DNA from: Burkholderia sp. BCC1644 | GTDB lineage: Bacteria; Pseudomonadota; Gammaproteobacteria; Burkholderiales; Burkholderiaceae | Direction of reading: 5' to 3' | Length of the DNA stretch: 64,000 nucleotides | NCBI RefSeq assembly: GCF_902833225.1 | Contig: NZ_CADFEI010000025.1 | Span: forward strand, 26,795 to 90,794 | Shown here: piece by piece, positions 34,182-43,462 of the stretch | How positions within the stretch are numbered: position 1 is the first letter of the stretch | Layout: every line of letters starts with the position of its first letter | The notes under the pieces: model-generated | What the model was told of the DNA's origin: nothing | Databases searched by the model: none | The model's input: the letters and a program-made list of their open reading frames with translations, nothing else | Translations under genes and position numbers: made by a program

Positions 34182-34682
34182 ATGGCAAATCTTATTTTCA
34201 GCGGGACATTTCTGGCCTGGGTGACGATTGTCGCGGCCAGCGATATCCGATTTCGGCGCGTTTCGAATTCGCTCGTCCTGGCGGGATTGATCGCGGGATT
34301 TGGCGCGGCAATTTTCAACGCGAATCCATTCGGAATCTCGCTGTATCAGGCCATGTTCGGCATGCTGATCGGGCTGGCCGGTCTTTTCCCCTTTTTCATG
34401 CTGCGCCTGATGGGGGCGGCAGACGTCAAGACATTCGCCGTGCTCGGTGCATGGTGCGGCGCACACGCGCTGCTCGGGCTCTGGGTTGTCGCGAGCCTTG
34501 CTGCCGGTCTTCATGCCGTTGCGCTGATCCTGTTGTCGCGCACCTCGCCGGGCGCACTGTGGCGCCGCGGCGAGCCTGCACTGGCGCTCGGCAAATATCG
34601 GGCGACGCCGTATGCGGCATGCCTGGCGATACCGGCGGCCGCGTGGCTCGTTTATCTGGTTGCAACGGGGGGCATGCGATGA
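34182..34682 (+). CDS. tadV: Tad prepilin peptidase (TadV/CpaA, A24 family)
   Basis: The 166-residue integral membrane aspartic protease has about six hydrophobic segments. The two catalytic Asp residues are in 'VAASDIRFRRVSN' (about 20) and 'GAADVKTFA' (about 80), matching A24 peptidases without an N-methylase domain. It removes the leader of Flp and of the TadE/G-like pseudopilins. Its stop overlaps the next start (ATGA), so translation is coupled to tadE. Confidence 0.92.
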   Translation: MANLIFSGTFLAWVTIVAASDIRFRRVSNSLVLAGLIAGFGAAIFNANPFGISLYQAMFGMLIGLAGLFPFFMLRLMGAADVKTFAVLGAWCGAHALLGLWVVASLAAGLHAVALILLSRTSPGALWRRGEPALALGKYRATPYAACLAIPAAAWLVYLVATGGMR

Positions 34683-35125
34683 AGCGACTGGGTCAGCCAC
34701 CGGGACGCCGGCGGCAGCGCGGGGCGACGGCGGTCGAATTCGCGATCGTTTTTCCGCTGTTCTTCATGATTTTCTACGCGATCCTCAGCTTCGGGATGAT
34801 CTTCGTCATTCAGCAAAGCCTGACGCTGGCGGCCAGCGAAGGCGCGCGCGCGGGTTTGAACTACGCGCCGACCCTGGCCGCGCGAGTGACGAACGCGACG
34901 ACCGCGGCACAGAACGTCCTGGGCTGGCTGAATATCAACCCGCCCCAGGTCGCGGCGCCGCAGTGCAGTTACGACACGACGAATCCGCCGACGCTTTATT
35001 GCCTGACGGTCACGGTGAGCTATTCGCCGGAAGCCTGGGTCACGACCATGCCGTTCCTGGGAGCGATCATCACCCAGCCGTTGACGGGCACGGCAGTCGT
35101 GCAGATCCCGCAGTCGATCCTATGA
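34679..35125 (+). CDS. tadE: TadE-like minor pseudopilin
   Basis: This 148-residue protein has an Arg-rich start and the TadE hallmark 'RGATAVEFAIVFPLFFMIFY', a transmembrane helix at residues about 18-40. A periplasmic domain with two Cys follows. TadE-like proteins are processed by the prepilin peptidase and are needed for Flp pilus assembly. ATG 34679 overlaps the peptidase stop by 4 bases. The much longer open frame from 34133 is not credible because it would overlap the peptidase gene in another frame. Confidence 0.88.
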   Translation: MKRLGQPPGRRRQRGATAVEFAIVFPLFFMIFYAILSFGMIFVIQQSLTLAASEGARAGLNYAPTLAARVTNATTAAQNVLGWLNINPPQVAAPQCSYDTTNPPTLYCLTVTVSYSPEAWVTTMPFLGAIITQPLTGTAVVQIPQSIL

Positions 35126-35218
35126 GGTGGTCATCGTGACGCGACGGATCCGCGAGCACATGAATCGAGCAGCAGGTAAAACTTACTCGGACTTTTATTC
35201 CGGCATCCATACAAAAAC

Positions 35219-36148
35219 ATGGCCAACAACCTAACCAAGATTATCGCGGGGCTGCTGATTGCGATTGCTGTACTGCTCGGAATCTATGCATGGATGCTCG
35301 GGCGCAGTTCGCCGTCTCCGGTGCCGGCGCAGCAGATTGCAGCGGTCAATCCGGTGCCGGTCGTGATCGCCACGCGCCCGTTGCCGGCGGGCCAGCCGAT
35401 TACCGCCGACGCGCTGAAGGTTCAGCAGGCCGCGCCGATGCCGGCCGGTGCATTCAGCAATCCGGGCGAACTCGTCGGCCGCGTGCCGGCGCGGGACATT
35501 CCGGCTTCGTCGCCGGTTGTTTCGGGCGCATTGGTGTCGGGCCTGGCCGAGGACGTGCAGCCGGGGGAGCGCGCGATCTCGGTTCACGTAGACGAGACCA
35601 ACGCAGTCGGCAACCGGCTGCGCCCCGGCAATTTCGTCGACGTGTTCCTGAACCTCAAGCGCGAGGGCAATTCGACGATGTTCGACGGGGAAGTCGCGCA
35701 GACACAGGCTCGGTTGCTGTTGTCGAGGGTGCGTGTGCTGTCTTTCGGCGATGCAACACCCGAACGCGACAGTGGCAGCAACACGAACGGCAACAACGGC
35801 CAGCCGTCGAATGTGCGCATCGCGGTGCTGGCGGTGCCGACCGCGCAGGTCGACGCGCTGACGCTCGGCGAGGCGAGCGGCCGGCTGACCCTCGCATTGC
35901 GTAACCCGCGCGACGACGAGCTGGCGATGCAGACGGTTGCGGTGCGCACGGACAACAAACTGTCGCCGTCGGCGATCGCGGCAGCGGGCGTGTCGCTGCA
36001 GCAGCTTTCCGGCACCCAGCGCAACGCGGTGGCCAACGTGCCCGTACCGCCGTTGCCGTCGCACTTGCCGCCGGCGGCGCGGCCGAGCGGGGGCGGCGGC
36101 GGCATCGAGGTGATTCGCGGCGGCCGGTCGGAAACGGTTGCTTACTGA
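35219..36148 (+). CDS. cpaB: Flp pilus assembly protein CpaB/RcpC
   Basis: The 309-residue protein has an N-terminal membrane anchor (about 5-27), then a SAF domain (about 42-108, 'VPVVIATRPLPAGQPITADALK') and an RcpC-like domain with 'GERAISVHVDETNAVGNRLRPGNFVDVFL'. In Tad systems it helps the secretin or its gating in the periplasm. A Ser/Asn-rich insert lies near residue 185, and the C terminus is Pro/Gly-rich. No good ribosome-binding site precedes the ATG, which may mean low expression or a different start. Confidence 0.9.
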   Translation: MANNLTKIIAGLLIAIAVLLGIYAWMLGRSSPSPVPAQQIAAVNPVPVVIATRPLPAGQPITADALKVQQAAPMPAGAFSNPGELVGRVPARDIPASSPVVSGALVSGLAEDVQPGERAISVHVDETNAVGNRLRPGNFVDVFLNLKREGNSTMFDGEVAQTQARLLLSRVRVLSFGDATPERDSGSNTNGNNGQPSNVRIAVLAVPTAQVDALTLGEASGRLTLALRNPRDDELAMQTVAVRTDNKLSPSAIAAAGVSLQQLSGTQRNAVANVPVPPLPSHLPPAARPSGGGGGIEVIRGGRSETVAY

Positions 36149-36214
36149 AAGACATCGACGGTCATCGATATCAGCGACGACGAGTAAAAGGGCCGAGAGA
36201 CGGTTCAACGAACA

Positions 36215-37546
36215 ATGAAAAACACACTGATTGCATTCGCGATTGCTATCTGGGCCATGACATTCGCATCGTTCGCCAGCGCGAGCGGTACGATCGAACT
36301 CGCCGTCGGCGCGCAACGGCAGATTTCGGCCGGCCGCGCGCTGCAGCGCGTTGCGGTGGGCGATCCGGCGGTCGCCGACGTGCTGATCATGAAAGGCAGC
36401 CGCTCCGGATCGGTGCTGTTGACCGCGAAGGCGCCGGGTGCGACGAACGTGATGCTGTGGGAGCGCGGCCGCGACGAGCCGACGGTCTGGAATGTCGAAG
36501 TCGTCGATGCGTCCGCGCATGCGGTGCTCGACGGCTCCACGCCGCGCGTGAATGCGTACGGCGGAACGGCGGTGCTGCAGGGAACGTCGGCATCGCTCGA
36601 CGCGCACGACCGCGCCGTGACGGTCGGCAAGAACATGAGTGCGAAAGGTGTCGTGATCGATCGCTCGACGATCGCCGGCAAGAATGTCGTGCAGGTCGAT
36701 GTGCGCGTCGTCGAATTCAGCCGCTCGGTGCTCAAGCAGGTCGGCTTCAATTTCTTCAAGCAGAGCAACGGGTTCTCGTTCGGCTCGTTCTCGCCCGGTG
36801 GCGTGCAATCCTATAACGGCGGATCGGGCCCCGGCACCGGCGGGTACGTTCCGACGCTCGGTGCGCCCGTCGCGTCGGCCTTCAACCTGGTCGTGAACGC
36901 AGCCGGGCGCGGCATCTTCGCCGATCTGTCACTGCTGGAAGCGAACAATCTCGCGCGCGTGCTTGCGGAGCCGACGCTCGTCGCGCTGTCGGGACAGAGC
37001 GCCAGCTTCCTCGCGGGCGGCGAGATTCCGGTGCCGTCTCCGCAAGGGCTCGGCTCGACCGCGATCCAGTGGAAGCAATATGGCGTCGGACTCTCGCTGA
37101 CGCCGACGGTGCTGAGCCCGCAGCGGATCGCGCTGAAGGTTGCACCCGAGTCCAGCCAGCTCGATTTCGTGAACAGCGTGACGATCAGCGGTGTCGCCGT
37201 GCCGGGCATCACGACCCGCCGGGCGGATACGACGGTCGAACTCGGCGATGGCGAGAGTTTCGTGATCGGCGGCCTGATCGATCGCCAGACAATGTCGAAC
37301 GTCAGCAAGGTGCCGCTGCTCGGCGATCTGCCGATCATCGGGACCTTCTTCAAGAACATGAACTATCAGCAGAATGACAAAGAGCTGCTGATCATCGTCA
37401 CGCCGCATCTCGTCGCGCCGATCGCGAAGGGCGCGGTGCTGCCTGCAACGCCGGGTGAGCTGTCCGAACAGCGCAACGGGCCGGTCTGGCAGTCGTATCT
37501 GGGTGGTGCCGCGTCGCCGGACGCCGCACCGGGTTTTTCGAAATGA
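36215..37546 (+). CDS. cpaC: Tad outer-membrane secretin CpaC/RcpA
   Basis: The 443-residue secretin forms the outer-membrane channel of the Flp pilus. A signal peptide (about 24 residues, ending 'SFASA') leads into the pilus-specific N domain with 'GRALQRVAVGDPAVADVLIM', then a secretin core at about 225-410. The core includes 'ARVLAEPTLVALSGQSASFLAGGEIPVP' split by its usual motifs and ends with 'VELGDGESFVIGGLI'. It lies 66 bp after cpaB, in the usual cpaB-cpaC order. Confidence 0.94.
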   Translation: MKNTLIAFAIAIWAMTFASFASASGTIELAVGAQRQISAGRALQRVAVGDPAVADVLIMKGSRSGSVLLTAKAPGATNVMLWERGRDEPTVWNVEVVDASAHAVLDGSTPRVNAYGGTAVLQGTSASLDAHDRAVTVGKNMSAKGVVIDRSTIAGKNVVQVDVRVVEFSRSVLKQVGFNFFKQSNGFSFGSFSPGGVQSYNGGSGPGTGGYVPTLGAPVASAFNLVVNAAGRGIFADLSLLEANNLARVLAEPTLVALSGQSASFLAGGEIPVPSPQGLGSTAIQWKQYGVGLSLTPTVLSPQRIALKVAPESSQLDFVNSVTISGVAVPGITTRRADTTVELGDGESFVIGGLIDRQTMSNVSKVPLLGDLPIIGTFFKNMNYQQNDKELLIIVTPHLVAPIAKGAVLPATPGELSEQRNGPVWQSYLGGAASPDAAPGFSK

Positions 37547-37606
37547 GTGCGAAGCATCGCGCGTTGCGATGCTTCGGCACGCCATGCGTAATCGGGGGTG
37601 TTCGAC

Positions 37607-38881
37607 ATGAACGCGCGAATCCAATCATTGTGTGAACCCGCCGTGACCGATTATTTCGTTTGCGCATCGCAACAGGAGGCGCATGTCCGCTGGCTGGCCG
37701 ATACGCTCGTGTCGGCCGGTGCGGTCGAGGCTGCGTCGCTCGAGCCGGGGGTGCTGGCACAGCGCATCACGGGCCTCAATCCGGCGCTCGTCTTCATCGA
37801 CTTCTCGGATGGCAGCCCGGCCGCGAGCATTGCCGCCGCGGCGGTTCGTGCGACGCACCCGGGGCTGCCGATCGTCGCGCTCGGTTCGCTCGCGCATCCG
37901 GAGAGCACGCTTGCCGCACTGCGCGCCGGCGTGCGCGATTTCATCGACGTGTCGGCCCCGGCGGAGGATGCGTTGCGCACGACGCGCGGGCTGCTGGCGA
38001 ACGTCGGCGAGCCGGCGAGCCGCCACGGCAAGCTCGTCGCATTGCTCGGTGCCCGCGCGGGCATGGGCGTGAGCACGCTCGCAGCGAATCTCGCCGTCTG
38101 GCTGCAGAAGCGCGCGGCGAGCCCGGGTGCGGGCGGCGTGCCGAACGGCGGCACCCCGGCCGGTCGACAGACCGCGCTCGTCGACCTGGGGCTGCCGGCA
38201 GGCGACGGCGCGCTGTTCCTGAACACCCGTTGCGAATTCCATTTCATCGACGCGGTTCACAACCTGCGCCGCATCGACCGGACCTTCGTGAATACCGCGT
38301 TGACGCGGCACGAGAGCGGTGTCGCGTTGACGACGCTGCCGGCCGATCTCGGTGGTTTGCGCGACGTGTCGTACGCATCGTGTGCCGGTTTGCTGAATCG
38401 TTTTCGCGCATTCTTCGATCAGCAGATCGTCGATCTCGGTGGTTTTTCGAATCGCGAGTTCGTCGCACAGATCACGAGTTCGGCCGACGAAGCGTGGCTC
38501 GTCTGCGATCAGGGCGTTGCATCGATCGTGTCGGCGGCGGATCTGCTCACCGGGTTGCGCGACGCAGGTGTCGAGACCGATCGCGTGCGGCTCGTCGTCA
38601 ACCAGTACGACCCTGCACTCGACCTGACGCCCGCGCAGATCGCCGAGCGTCTCGGGCTGTCGCTGGTCGGCACCTTGCCGTCGCGACGCGTCGCGATCGG
38701 CCATGCCGCGAACCAGGGCAGGCTCATCGTCGACATGGCCGAGCGTGACCCGTACGTGCGCGCGCTAGAGTCGCTTGCCGCGCGGCTGCCGGGCGTGTCG
38801 GTCAGATCGACGATACCGCGTCCGGCATCCGGCCTGTCCGCGCTGAAGCGCTTCATTCAACCCTCGTCCAAGCGGTCGTAA
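37607..38881 (+). CDS. cpaE: Tad localisation ATPase-like protein TadZ/CpaE
   Basis: The 424-residue protein has an N-terminal atypical receiver-like domain (about 10-130) and a MinD/ParA-like domain. Its nucleotide loop 'GARAGMGVSTLAANLA' keeps the overall shape of a deviant Walker A but lacks the two lysines of the canonical motif, as known for some TadZ proteins. Hydrolysis may therefore be weak or absent. TadZ marks the pole or assembly site and recruits TadA. ATG 37607 has GGGGG 8 bp upstream; the GTG at 37598 lies inside that ribosome-binding site. Confidence 0.9.
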   Translation: MNARIQSLCEPAVTDYFVCASQQEAHVRWLADTLVSAGAVEAASLEPGVLAQRITGLNPALVFIDFSDGSPAASIAAAAVRATHPGLPIVALGSLAHPESTLAALRAGVRDFIDVSAPAEDALRTTRGLLANVGEPASRHGKLVALLGARAGMGVSTLAANLAVWLQKRAASPGAGGVPNGGTPAGRQTALVDLGLPAGDGALFLNTRCEFHFIDAVHNLRRIDRTFVNTALTRHESGVALTTLPADLGGLRDVSYASCAGLLNRFRAFFDQQIVDLGGFSNREFVAQITSSADEAWLVCDQGVASIVSAADLLTGLRDAGVETDRVRLVVNQYDPALDLTPAQIAERLGLSLVGTLPSRRVAIGHAANQGRLIVDMAERDPYVRALESLAARLPGVSVRSTIPRPASGLSALKRFIQPSSKRS

Positions 38882-38884
38882 GCG

Positions 38885-40252
38885 ATGGCACACGACATTC
38901 AATTCGCCGACGGCGCAGCGCCGTTCTCCCAGACGCAGCATTTCCACGACATCAAGAATGCCGCGCACGAGCACCTGCTGACGCGCATCGAAGAGCTGGG
39001 CGCCGAGTTCGGCCGATGGTCCCGCCAGGCGATCAACCAGTTCGTCGATCTCGAAATCGACAGCTTCGTGCGCCTGCGCCGCATCCCGCTCAACGAAAAC
39101 GAGGTGCGCGCGATCGCCGAGGCGCTGACGAAGGAGCTCGCGGGCTTCGGGCCGATCGAGGACCTGCTCGCGGACCCGGCTGTCGAGGACATCCTGATCA
39201 ACGGCTACAACGACGTGTACGTGTCGCGTCACGGGATCCTCGCGAAGCTGCCGGTGCGCTTCACCGACAACGCGCACCTGCTGCGGATCGTGCGACGGAT
39301 CCTCGCACCGATCGGCCGCCGTCTCGACGAGTCGAACCCGATGGTCGACGCGCGGCTGCCCGACGGCGGACGCGTAAACGTCGTGATCGAGCCGCTGTCG
39401 ATCGACGGTCCGGTCGTATCGATCCGGAAATTCCGCAAGGATCCGCTGAAGCCGTCCGACCTGCTCGCCAACGGGACCTTCAACGAAGAGATCAACACGC
39501 TGCTTCAGGCAGCGGTCGAGGCACGCTGCAACATTCTCGTGTCGGGCGGGACGAGTTCCGGCAAGACGTCGCTGCTCAACGCGCTCGCATTTCACATTCC
39601 GGAGATCGAGCGTGTCGTGACGATCGAGGATACGGCCGAGCTGTCGCTGAACCACCCGCACGTCGTGCGGCTCGAGAGCCGGCCGGGCGGGTTCGACGGC
39701 ACCGGTGTCGTGTCGATCCGCGACCTGCTGCGCAATACGCTGCGGATGCGCCCGGACCGGATCATCGTCGGTGAAGTGCGCGGCGGCGAAGTGCTGGAGA
39801 TGCTGCAGGCGATGAACACCGGTCACGACGGCTCGATGGGTACCGTGCACGCGAGTTCGCCGCGCGAGTGCCTGTACCGCCTCGAGATGCTGGCTGGCTT
39901 TGCGGGCTTCCAGGGCACCGAGTCGAGCCTGCGCCGGCAGATCGCGAACGCGATCGACTTCATCGTGCAGATCGGGCGCCTGTCGAACGGCCGGCGGCGG
40001 ATTCTGTCGATCACCGAAGTGACCGGGCTGTCCGACAACATCATCGCGACGCAGGAGCTTTATCGCTACGAGGCGCGCGTGACGGCGGAGGGCGAGGAAG
40101 TCGACCACTGGGAAACGCTGGGCATTCATCCGCATTCGCCGAAGCTTGCACGCTTCCGTCAGACGCTGACGAGCGGCGGGTTCGGCGAGGGCGGGTTTGG
40201 TGGCGGCTTCGGCGGCGGGTTCGGCCGTGGCGGCGGGGGCTTCAATGTATAG
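38885..40252 (+). CDS. cpaF: Tad pilus motor ATPase TadA/CpaF
   Basis: The 455-residue hexameric secretion ATPase (T2SS/T4SS E family) powers Flp pilus extension, and in some species retraction. The N-terminal domain spans about 30-130. Walker A is 'GGTSSGKT' at 221-228, the Asp box 'TIEDTAEL' is near 245, and Walker B/His box lies around 'VRGGEVLEMLQAMNTGHDG'. The C terminus is an unusual Gly/Phe-rich tail with repeated 'GGFG'. It starts 3 bp after cpaE and its stop overlaps tadB. Confidence 0.95.
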   Translation: MAHDIQFADGAAPFSQTQHFHDIKNAAHEHLLTRIEELGAEFGRWSRQAINQFVDLEIDSFVRLRRIPLNENEVRAIAEALTKELAGFGPIEDLLADPAVEDILINGYNDVYVSRHGILAKLPVRFTDNAHLLRIVRRILAPIGRRLDESNPMVDARLPDGGRVNVVIEPLSIDGPVVSIRKFRKDPLKPSDLLANGTFNEEINTLLQAAVEARCNILVSGGTSSGKTSLLNALAFHIPEIERVVTIEDTAELSLNHPHVVRLESRPGGFDGTGVVSIRDLLRNTLRMRPDRIIVGEVRGGEVLEMLQAMNTGHDGSMGTVHASSPRECLYRLEMLAGFAGFQGTESSLRRQIANAIDFIVQIGRLSNGRRRILSITEVTGLSDNIIATQELYRYEARVTAEGEEVDHWETLGIHPHSPKLARFRQTLTSGGFGEGGFGGGFGGGFGRGGGGFNV

Positions 40253-41243
40253 CGCGATGGTGTGGGTGCTGGCGATCGCGATGCTGTGCGTCGCGGCTGC
40301 GATGATGCTGTGGCGTCACGCGGAGACCCGGCGCGTGCGAACCGACGCGAAGCGTTTCATCGACAGCCGGCTCGAACCCGGCGCACGCGCCGGTGCCGTG
40401 GCGCAAGCGGCGCGGCCGGCGGCGGCAGGTGCGGCGCGCGCAGTACCGCAGCCGGGTGCGGCACGGAATGCCTCGTCCGACGCATTCTGGGCGCACTGGT
40501 ACGCGACGGCGTCCGAGTATCTGTCGAACCTCGCGAGTCGAGCTGGGATCGAGGATGCGCGCGGCAAGACGCTCGCGGCGCTCGCCGTGCTTGTCGCGGT
40601 TGCGTTTATCGCCGGCAACCACGGCGGCGTACTGGCGTGTTTTGCGGCAATTGCTTGCGGCAGCGCGATGTTCGGCGTCTGGCTCGCTTCGCGGATCCAG
40701 CGGCGGCGCTTGAAGATCGTCCGGCAGATCCCGTCGTTCCTGGACGGGATCGTGCGTCTCGTGACGCTCGGCAACAGCGTGCCGGCCGCGTTCCAGTCTG
40801 CACTGCTGACGACCGAGGAGCCGTTGCGCGGTTGCCTCGATCTCGTGTCGCGGATGTTGCGCGGCGGTATCGAGATCGATCGCGCGATGATGCACATCGC
40901 GAAGATCTACCGGACCGAGGAGTTCGAGCTCGTGGGCTCCGTGCTGCGCCTGTCGGTCAAATACGGTGGCCGTGCGGACGTGATGCTCGAGCGGATGGCC
41001 GTGTTCATGCGCGACCTCGAGCAGGCCGAGCGCGAGTTGACGGCAATGTCGTCGGAAACACGGTTGTCGGCGTTCGTTCTCGTCATGCTGCCGATCGCGA
41101 TCGGCAGCTTTGTGGTGATGACCAATCCGAAGTATCTGCACGGGATGTGGAACGACCCGAGCGGGCGGACGCTGCTCACGATCGCATTCCTGATGCAGTT
41201 GGCCGGCAGCGTATGGCTGTATCGAATGGCTCGGCTCAGGTGA
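40245..41243 (+). CDS. tadB: Tad inner-membrane platform protein TadB
   Basis: The 332-residue protein has a membrane helix at the start, a pair of helices near residues 105-145 and a type II secretion F domain ('SFLDGIVRLVTLGNSVPAAFQSAL', then 'GGIEIDRAMMHIA'), plus two further C-terminal helices. With TadC it forms the platform that converts TadA motion into pilin extrusion. ATG 40245 lies inside the 3' end of cpaF (8-base overlap) behind a GGGGGC site. The upstream extension is cpaF sequence in another frame. Confidence 0.92.
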   Translation: MYSAMVWVLAIAMLCVAAAMMLWRHAETRRVRTDAKRFIDSRLEPGARAGAVAQAARPAAAGAARAVPQPGAARNASSDAFWAHWYATASEYLSNLASRAGIEDARGKTLAALAVLVAVAFIAGNHGGVLACFAAIACGSAMFGVWLASRIQRRRLKIVRQIPSFLDGIVRLVTLGNSVPAAFQSALLTTEEPLRGCLDLVSRMLRGGIEIDRAMMHIAKIYRTEEFELVGSVLRLSVKYGGRADVMLERMAVFMRDLEQAERELTAMSSETRLSAFVLVMLPIAIGSFVVMTNPKYLHGMWNDPSGRTLLTIAFLMQLAGSVWLYRMARLR

Positions 41244-41247
41244 AACT

Positions 41248-42240
41248 ATGACAGCGACTCAAATCGGAGCGATCGCGTTGGCGGTCGGCGCGCTCGGGGT
41301 GCTGCTGCTCGGCATGGTTGCGATGTTGCGCGCGAGTGCTGCGACGCGTGCCGAACGTGCGCTGGTCGATGCGCTCGACCGGCGCATGGCCGCGCTCGAG
41401 GCCGCGAAAGCGAAAGCCGCGCCGGACGGCGATGCGCCTGCGAAACCCGACGTGCGTGGCGGTCAGCGCGTCGAGCGTTTTCTCGATCGGCTGTCGGCAG
41501 CGGGCGTGCGCTGGCTCGACACCGGGCTCGGCAAATACGCCGTCGCGGAAGAGGATCGCCGCCTGCTCGAGCAATGCGGCTACGTCGACGCACGCACGCG
41601 CGGGTTGTTCCTGAGCGCCCGGGTCGCGTTCGGGATCGGGCTGCCGCTGTTGTTCGCGATCTTCGCGAGCGGTCGCATGAAGGGCGGTCTCTGGATGGTC
41701 GGCATGTTTGCCGCCTTCGGGCTCGGCTTCATGTTGCCGAAGCTCTACGTGCAGCGCCGTGCCGCCGCGCGGCGGCAGAGCGTGGTCGACGAACTGCCGT
41801 TGCTCGTCGACATGCTGCGCTTGCTGCAAGGCGTCGGCCTGTCGCTCGACCAGAGCCTGCAGGTCGTGACCAACGATTTTCGCGGGATGTTGCCGGTGCT
41901 GTCGTCGGAAGTCGGCATCGCGCAGCGCCAGTTCGCGGCGGGCCGCACGCGCGAGCAGTCGCTGCAGCGGCTGTCCGGCGGATTCGACAACGAGGATTTG
42001 CGCGCGATCGTGCGATTGATGATCCAGGTCGACAAGCATGGCGGCGCGGTACAGGAGCCGCTCAAGCAGTTCGGGGACCGGTTGCGCGAAACACGCCGCG
42101 CCATGCTGCGCGAGCGGATCGGCCGGTTGACCGTGAAGATGACCGGTGTGATGGTGCTGACACTGTTGCCCGCACTGTTGATCGTGACGGCCGGGCCCGG
42201 CATGTTGGCGGTGATGCATGCGTTGTCGCCGCATCACTGA
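41248..42240 (+). CDS. tadC: Tad inner-membrane platform protein TadC
   Basis: The 330-residue partner of TadB has an N-terminal helix (about 5-28), a pair of helices at 130-165 and a T2SF domain with 'DELPLLVDMLRLLQGVGLSLDQSL' split across residues 178-201. Hydrophobic helices end the protein. It begins 4 bp after tadB, so both are translated from the same message. Confidence 0.92.
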   Translation: MTATQIGAIALAVGALGVLLLGMVAMLRASAATRAERALVDALDRRMAALEAAKAKAAPDGDAPAKPDVRGGQRVERFLDRLSAAGVRWLDTGLGKYAVAEEDRRLLEQCGYVDARTRGLFLSARVAFGIGLPLLFAIFASGRMKGGLWMVGMFAAFGLGFMLPKLYVQRRAAARRQSVVDELPLLVDMLRLLQGVGLSLDQSLQVVTNDFRGMLPVLSSEVGIAQRQFAAGRTREQSLQRLSGGFDNEDLRAIVRLMIQVDKHGGAVQEPLKQFGDRLRETRRAMLRERIGRLTVKMTGVMVLTLLPALLIVTAGPGMLAVMHALSPHH

Positions 42241-42258
42241 AGGACGGAAGGAAGGACG

Positions 42259-43101
42259 ATGAAGCGGATCGGCGGAATGGCGATACGGGCGGGCGCGGCG
42301 GCGGCAGTGCTGCTGCTGGGCGCATGCGCGACCAAGGACAGCGGTTATGGCGTGAACGCGCAGACGGAGCGTGCGGCGCTGATACAGGCTGCCGACCAGA
42401 AGCAGGCGGTGCCGGATACGCCGGGCATGTACCTCGGCCTGATCCAGCGGATGCAGTCGCAGGGGCTCTATTACGCATCGCTCGCGCACATCGACGCGTA
42501 CGACAAGACATACGGTGTCGTACCGGAGTCGATCCTGTTGCGTGCGGATGCACTGCGGATGACCGACCAGCCGGCCGCGAGCGCGGCCGTCTACACGCAG
42601 TTGCTGAAGACGCCGCTCGCCGCGCGCGGCTATCGCGGGCTTGGGCTGCTTGCGGGGGCGGCGGGTGATTTCGACCGTGCAGCGCAGGCGCTGACGCAGG
42701 CGTCGGAGCTGGCGCCGACCGATGCATCGATGTTGTCCGATCTCGCCTATTCGAAGTTGCGAAGCGGCGATGTTGTCGGCGCGCGCGTGCCGTTGATGAA
42801 GGCCGCCGAGCTGGATCAGCGCAATCCGAAAATCGTCAGCAACCTCGCGCTTTACCTGTTTGCGGCAGGCCGCGCGCAGGATGCGCAGAAGCTGATGAAC
42901 CAGCAGCATCTGCCGGCGGATATCCGCAAGGACATCGTCAGCGACGCCGCGAAAATCACGGCAGCCGCGCGCGCGCAGCAACGCGCGGTCGCGACGCCGC
43001 CGGTCGTGTCGCGGCGTGCTGCGTCCGCGCCGATCACGCCGATGGCAAACAATTTTGGCTACGATCAGACCGTGCCGCTGCTGCAACGGTTTGCACAATG
43101 A
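42259..43101 (+). CDS. tadD: Tad lipoprotein TadD (TPR pilotin-like)
   Basis: The 280-residue lipoprotein has a signal peptide ending in the lipobox 'LGAC' (Cys near residue 22) and TPR repeats over about 80-220, for example 'GLLAGAAGDFDRAAQALTQA'. TadD supports stability or placement of the secretin, like pilotins. It starts 18 bp after tadC and overlaps the first possible start of the next gene by 4 bases. Confidence 0.9.
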   Translation: MKRIGGMAIRAGAAAAVLLLGACATKDSGYGVNAQTERAALIQAADQKQAVPDTPGMYLGLIQRMQSQGLYYASLAHIDAYDKTYGVVPESILLRADALRMTDQPAASAAVYTQLLKTPLAARGYRGLGLLAGAAGDFDRAAQALTQASELAPTDASMLSDLAYSKLRSGDVVGARVPLMKAAELDQRNPKIVSNLALYLFAAGRAQDAQKLMNQQHLPADIRKDIVSDAAKITAAARAQQRAVATPPVVSRRAASAPITPMANNFGYDQTVPLLQRFAQ

Positions 43102-43121
43102 ACAGGCACCGGGGGAACGAC

Positions 43122-43451
43122 ATGAACAACAAAAAACATCTTCGCAGCATGCGCGCGGGCCGGATCGCGGTGCTGGCCGCCGTCGTCTGCGTGGTGGCGG
43201 GTTCCGCTGCGGCATACGGGCAGGAGGCCGTGACGGCTGGCGCCTCCGATGTCGACCGTTCGACAAGGGACTGGCTCGCGATGCAACGCGACAATCGCGC
43301 GGCGGCACCGACGCAGCCGTTGCTCGGCGACGTCGCATCGCTCGTCTACCAGCGCTATCTCGATTCGTTCAAGAACAAGATCCCGAATTCGATGAGTCCG
43401 CAGCTCGGTTCCGCCAGCGGCATGTCGGGCGGTGGTCAGGGCATGCAGTAA
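43122..43451 (+). CDS. DUF3613-family small exported protein of the Tad locus
   Basis: The 109-residue protein has a signal peptide ('AVLAAVVCVVAGSAAAYG') followed by a short mature part with 'DRSTRDWLAMQRDN' and 'YQRYLDSFKNKIPNSM', the DUF3613 pattern. Its function is unknown; DUF3613 genes recur in beta/gammaproteobacterial Tad clusters, to my knowledge. ATG 43122 has GGGGGAA 5 bp upstream. An alternative ATG at 43098 overlaps the tadD stop and would add eight residues before the signal peptide. Confidence 0.8.
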   Translation: MNNKKHLRSMRAGRIAVLAAVVCVVAGSAAAYGQEAVTAGASDVDRSTRDWLAMQRDNRAAAPTQPLLGDVASLVYQRYLDSFKNKIPNSMSPQLGSASGMSGGGQGMQ

Positions 43452-43462
43452 GCGGGACGGCG

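Noticed and set aside
43016..43462. N-terminal extension of TadG back to 43016
   Set aside because: It would overlap tadD and the DUF3613 gene in another frame; the helix motif typical of TadG N termini begins after ATG 43463.
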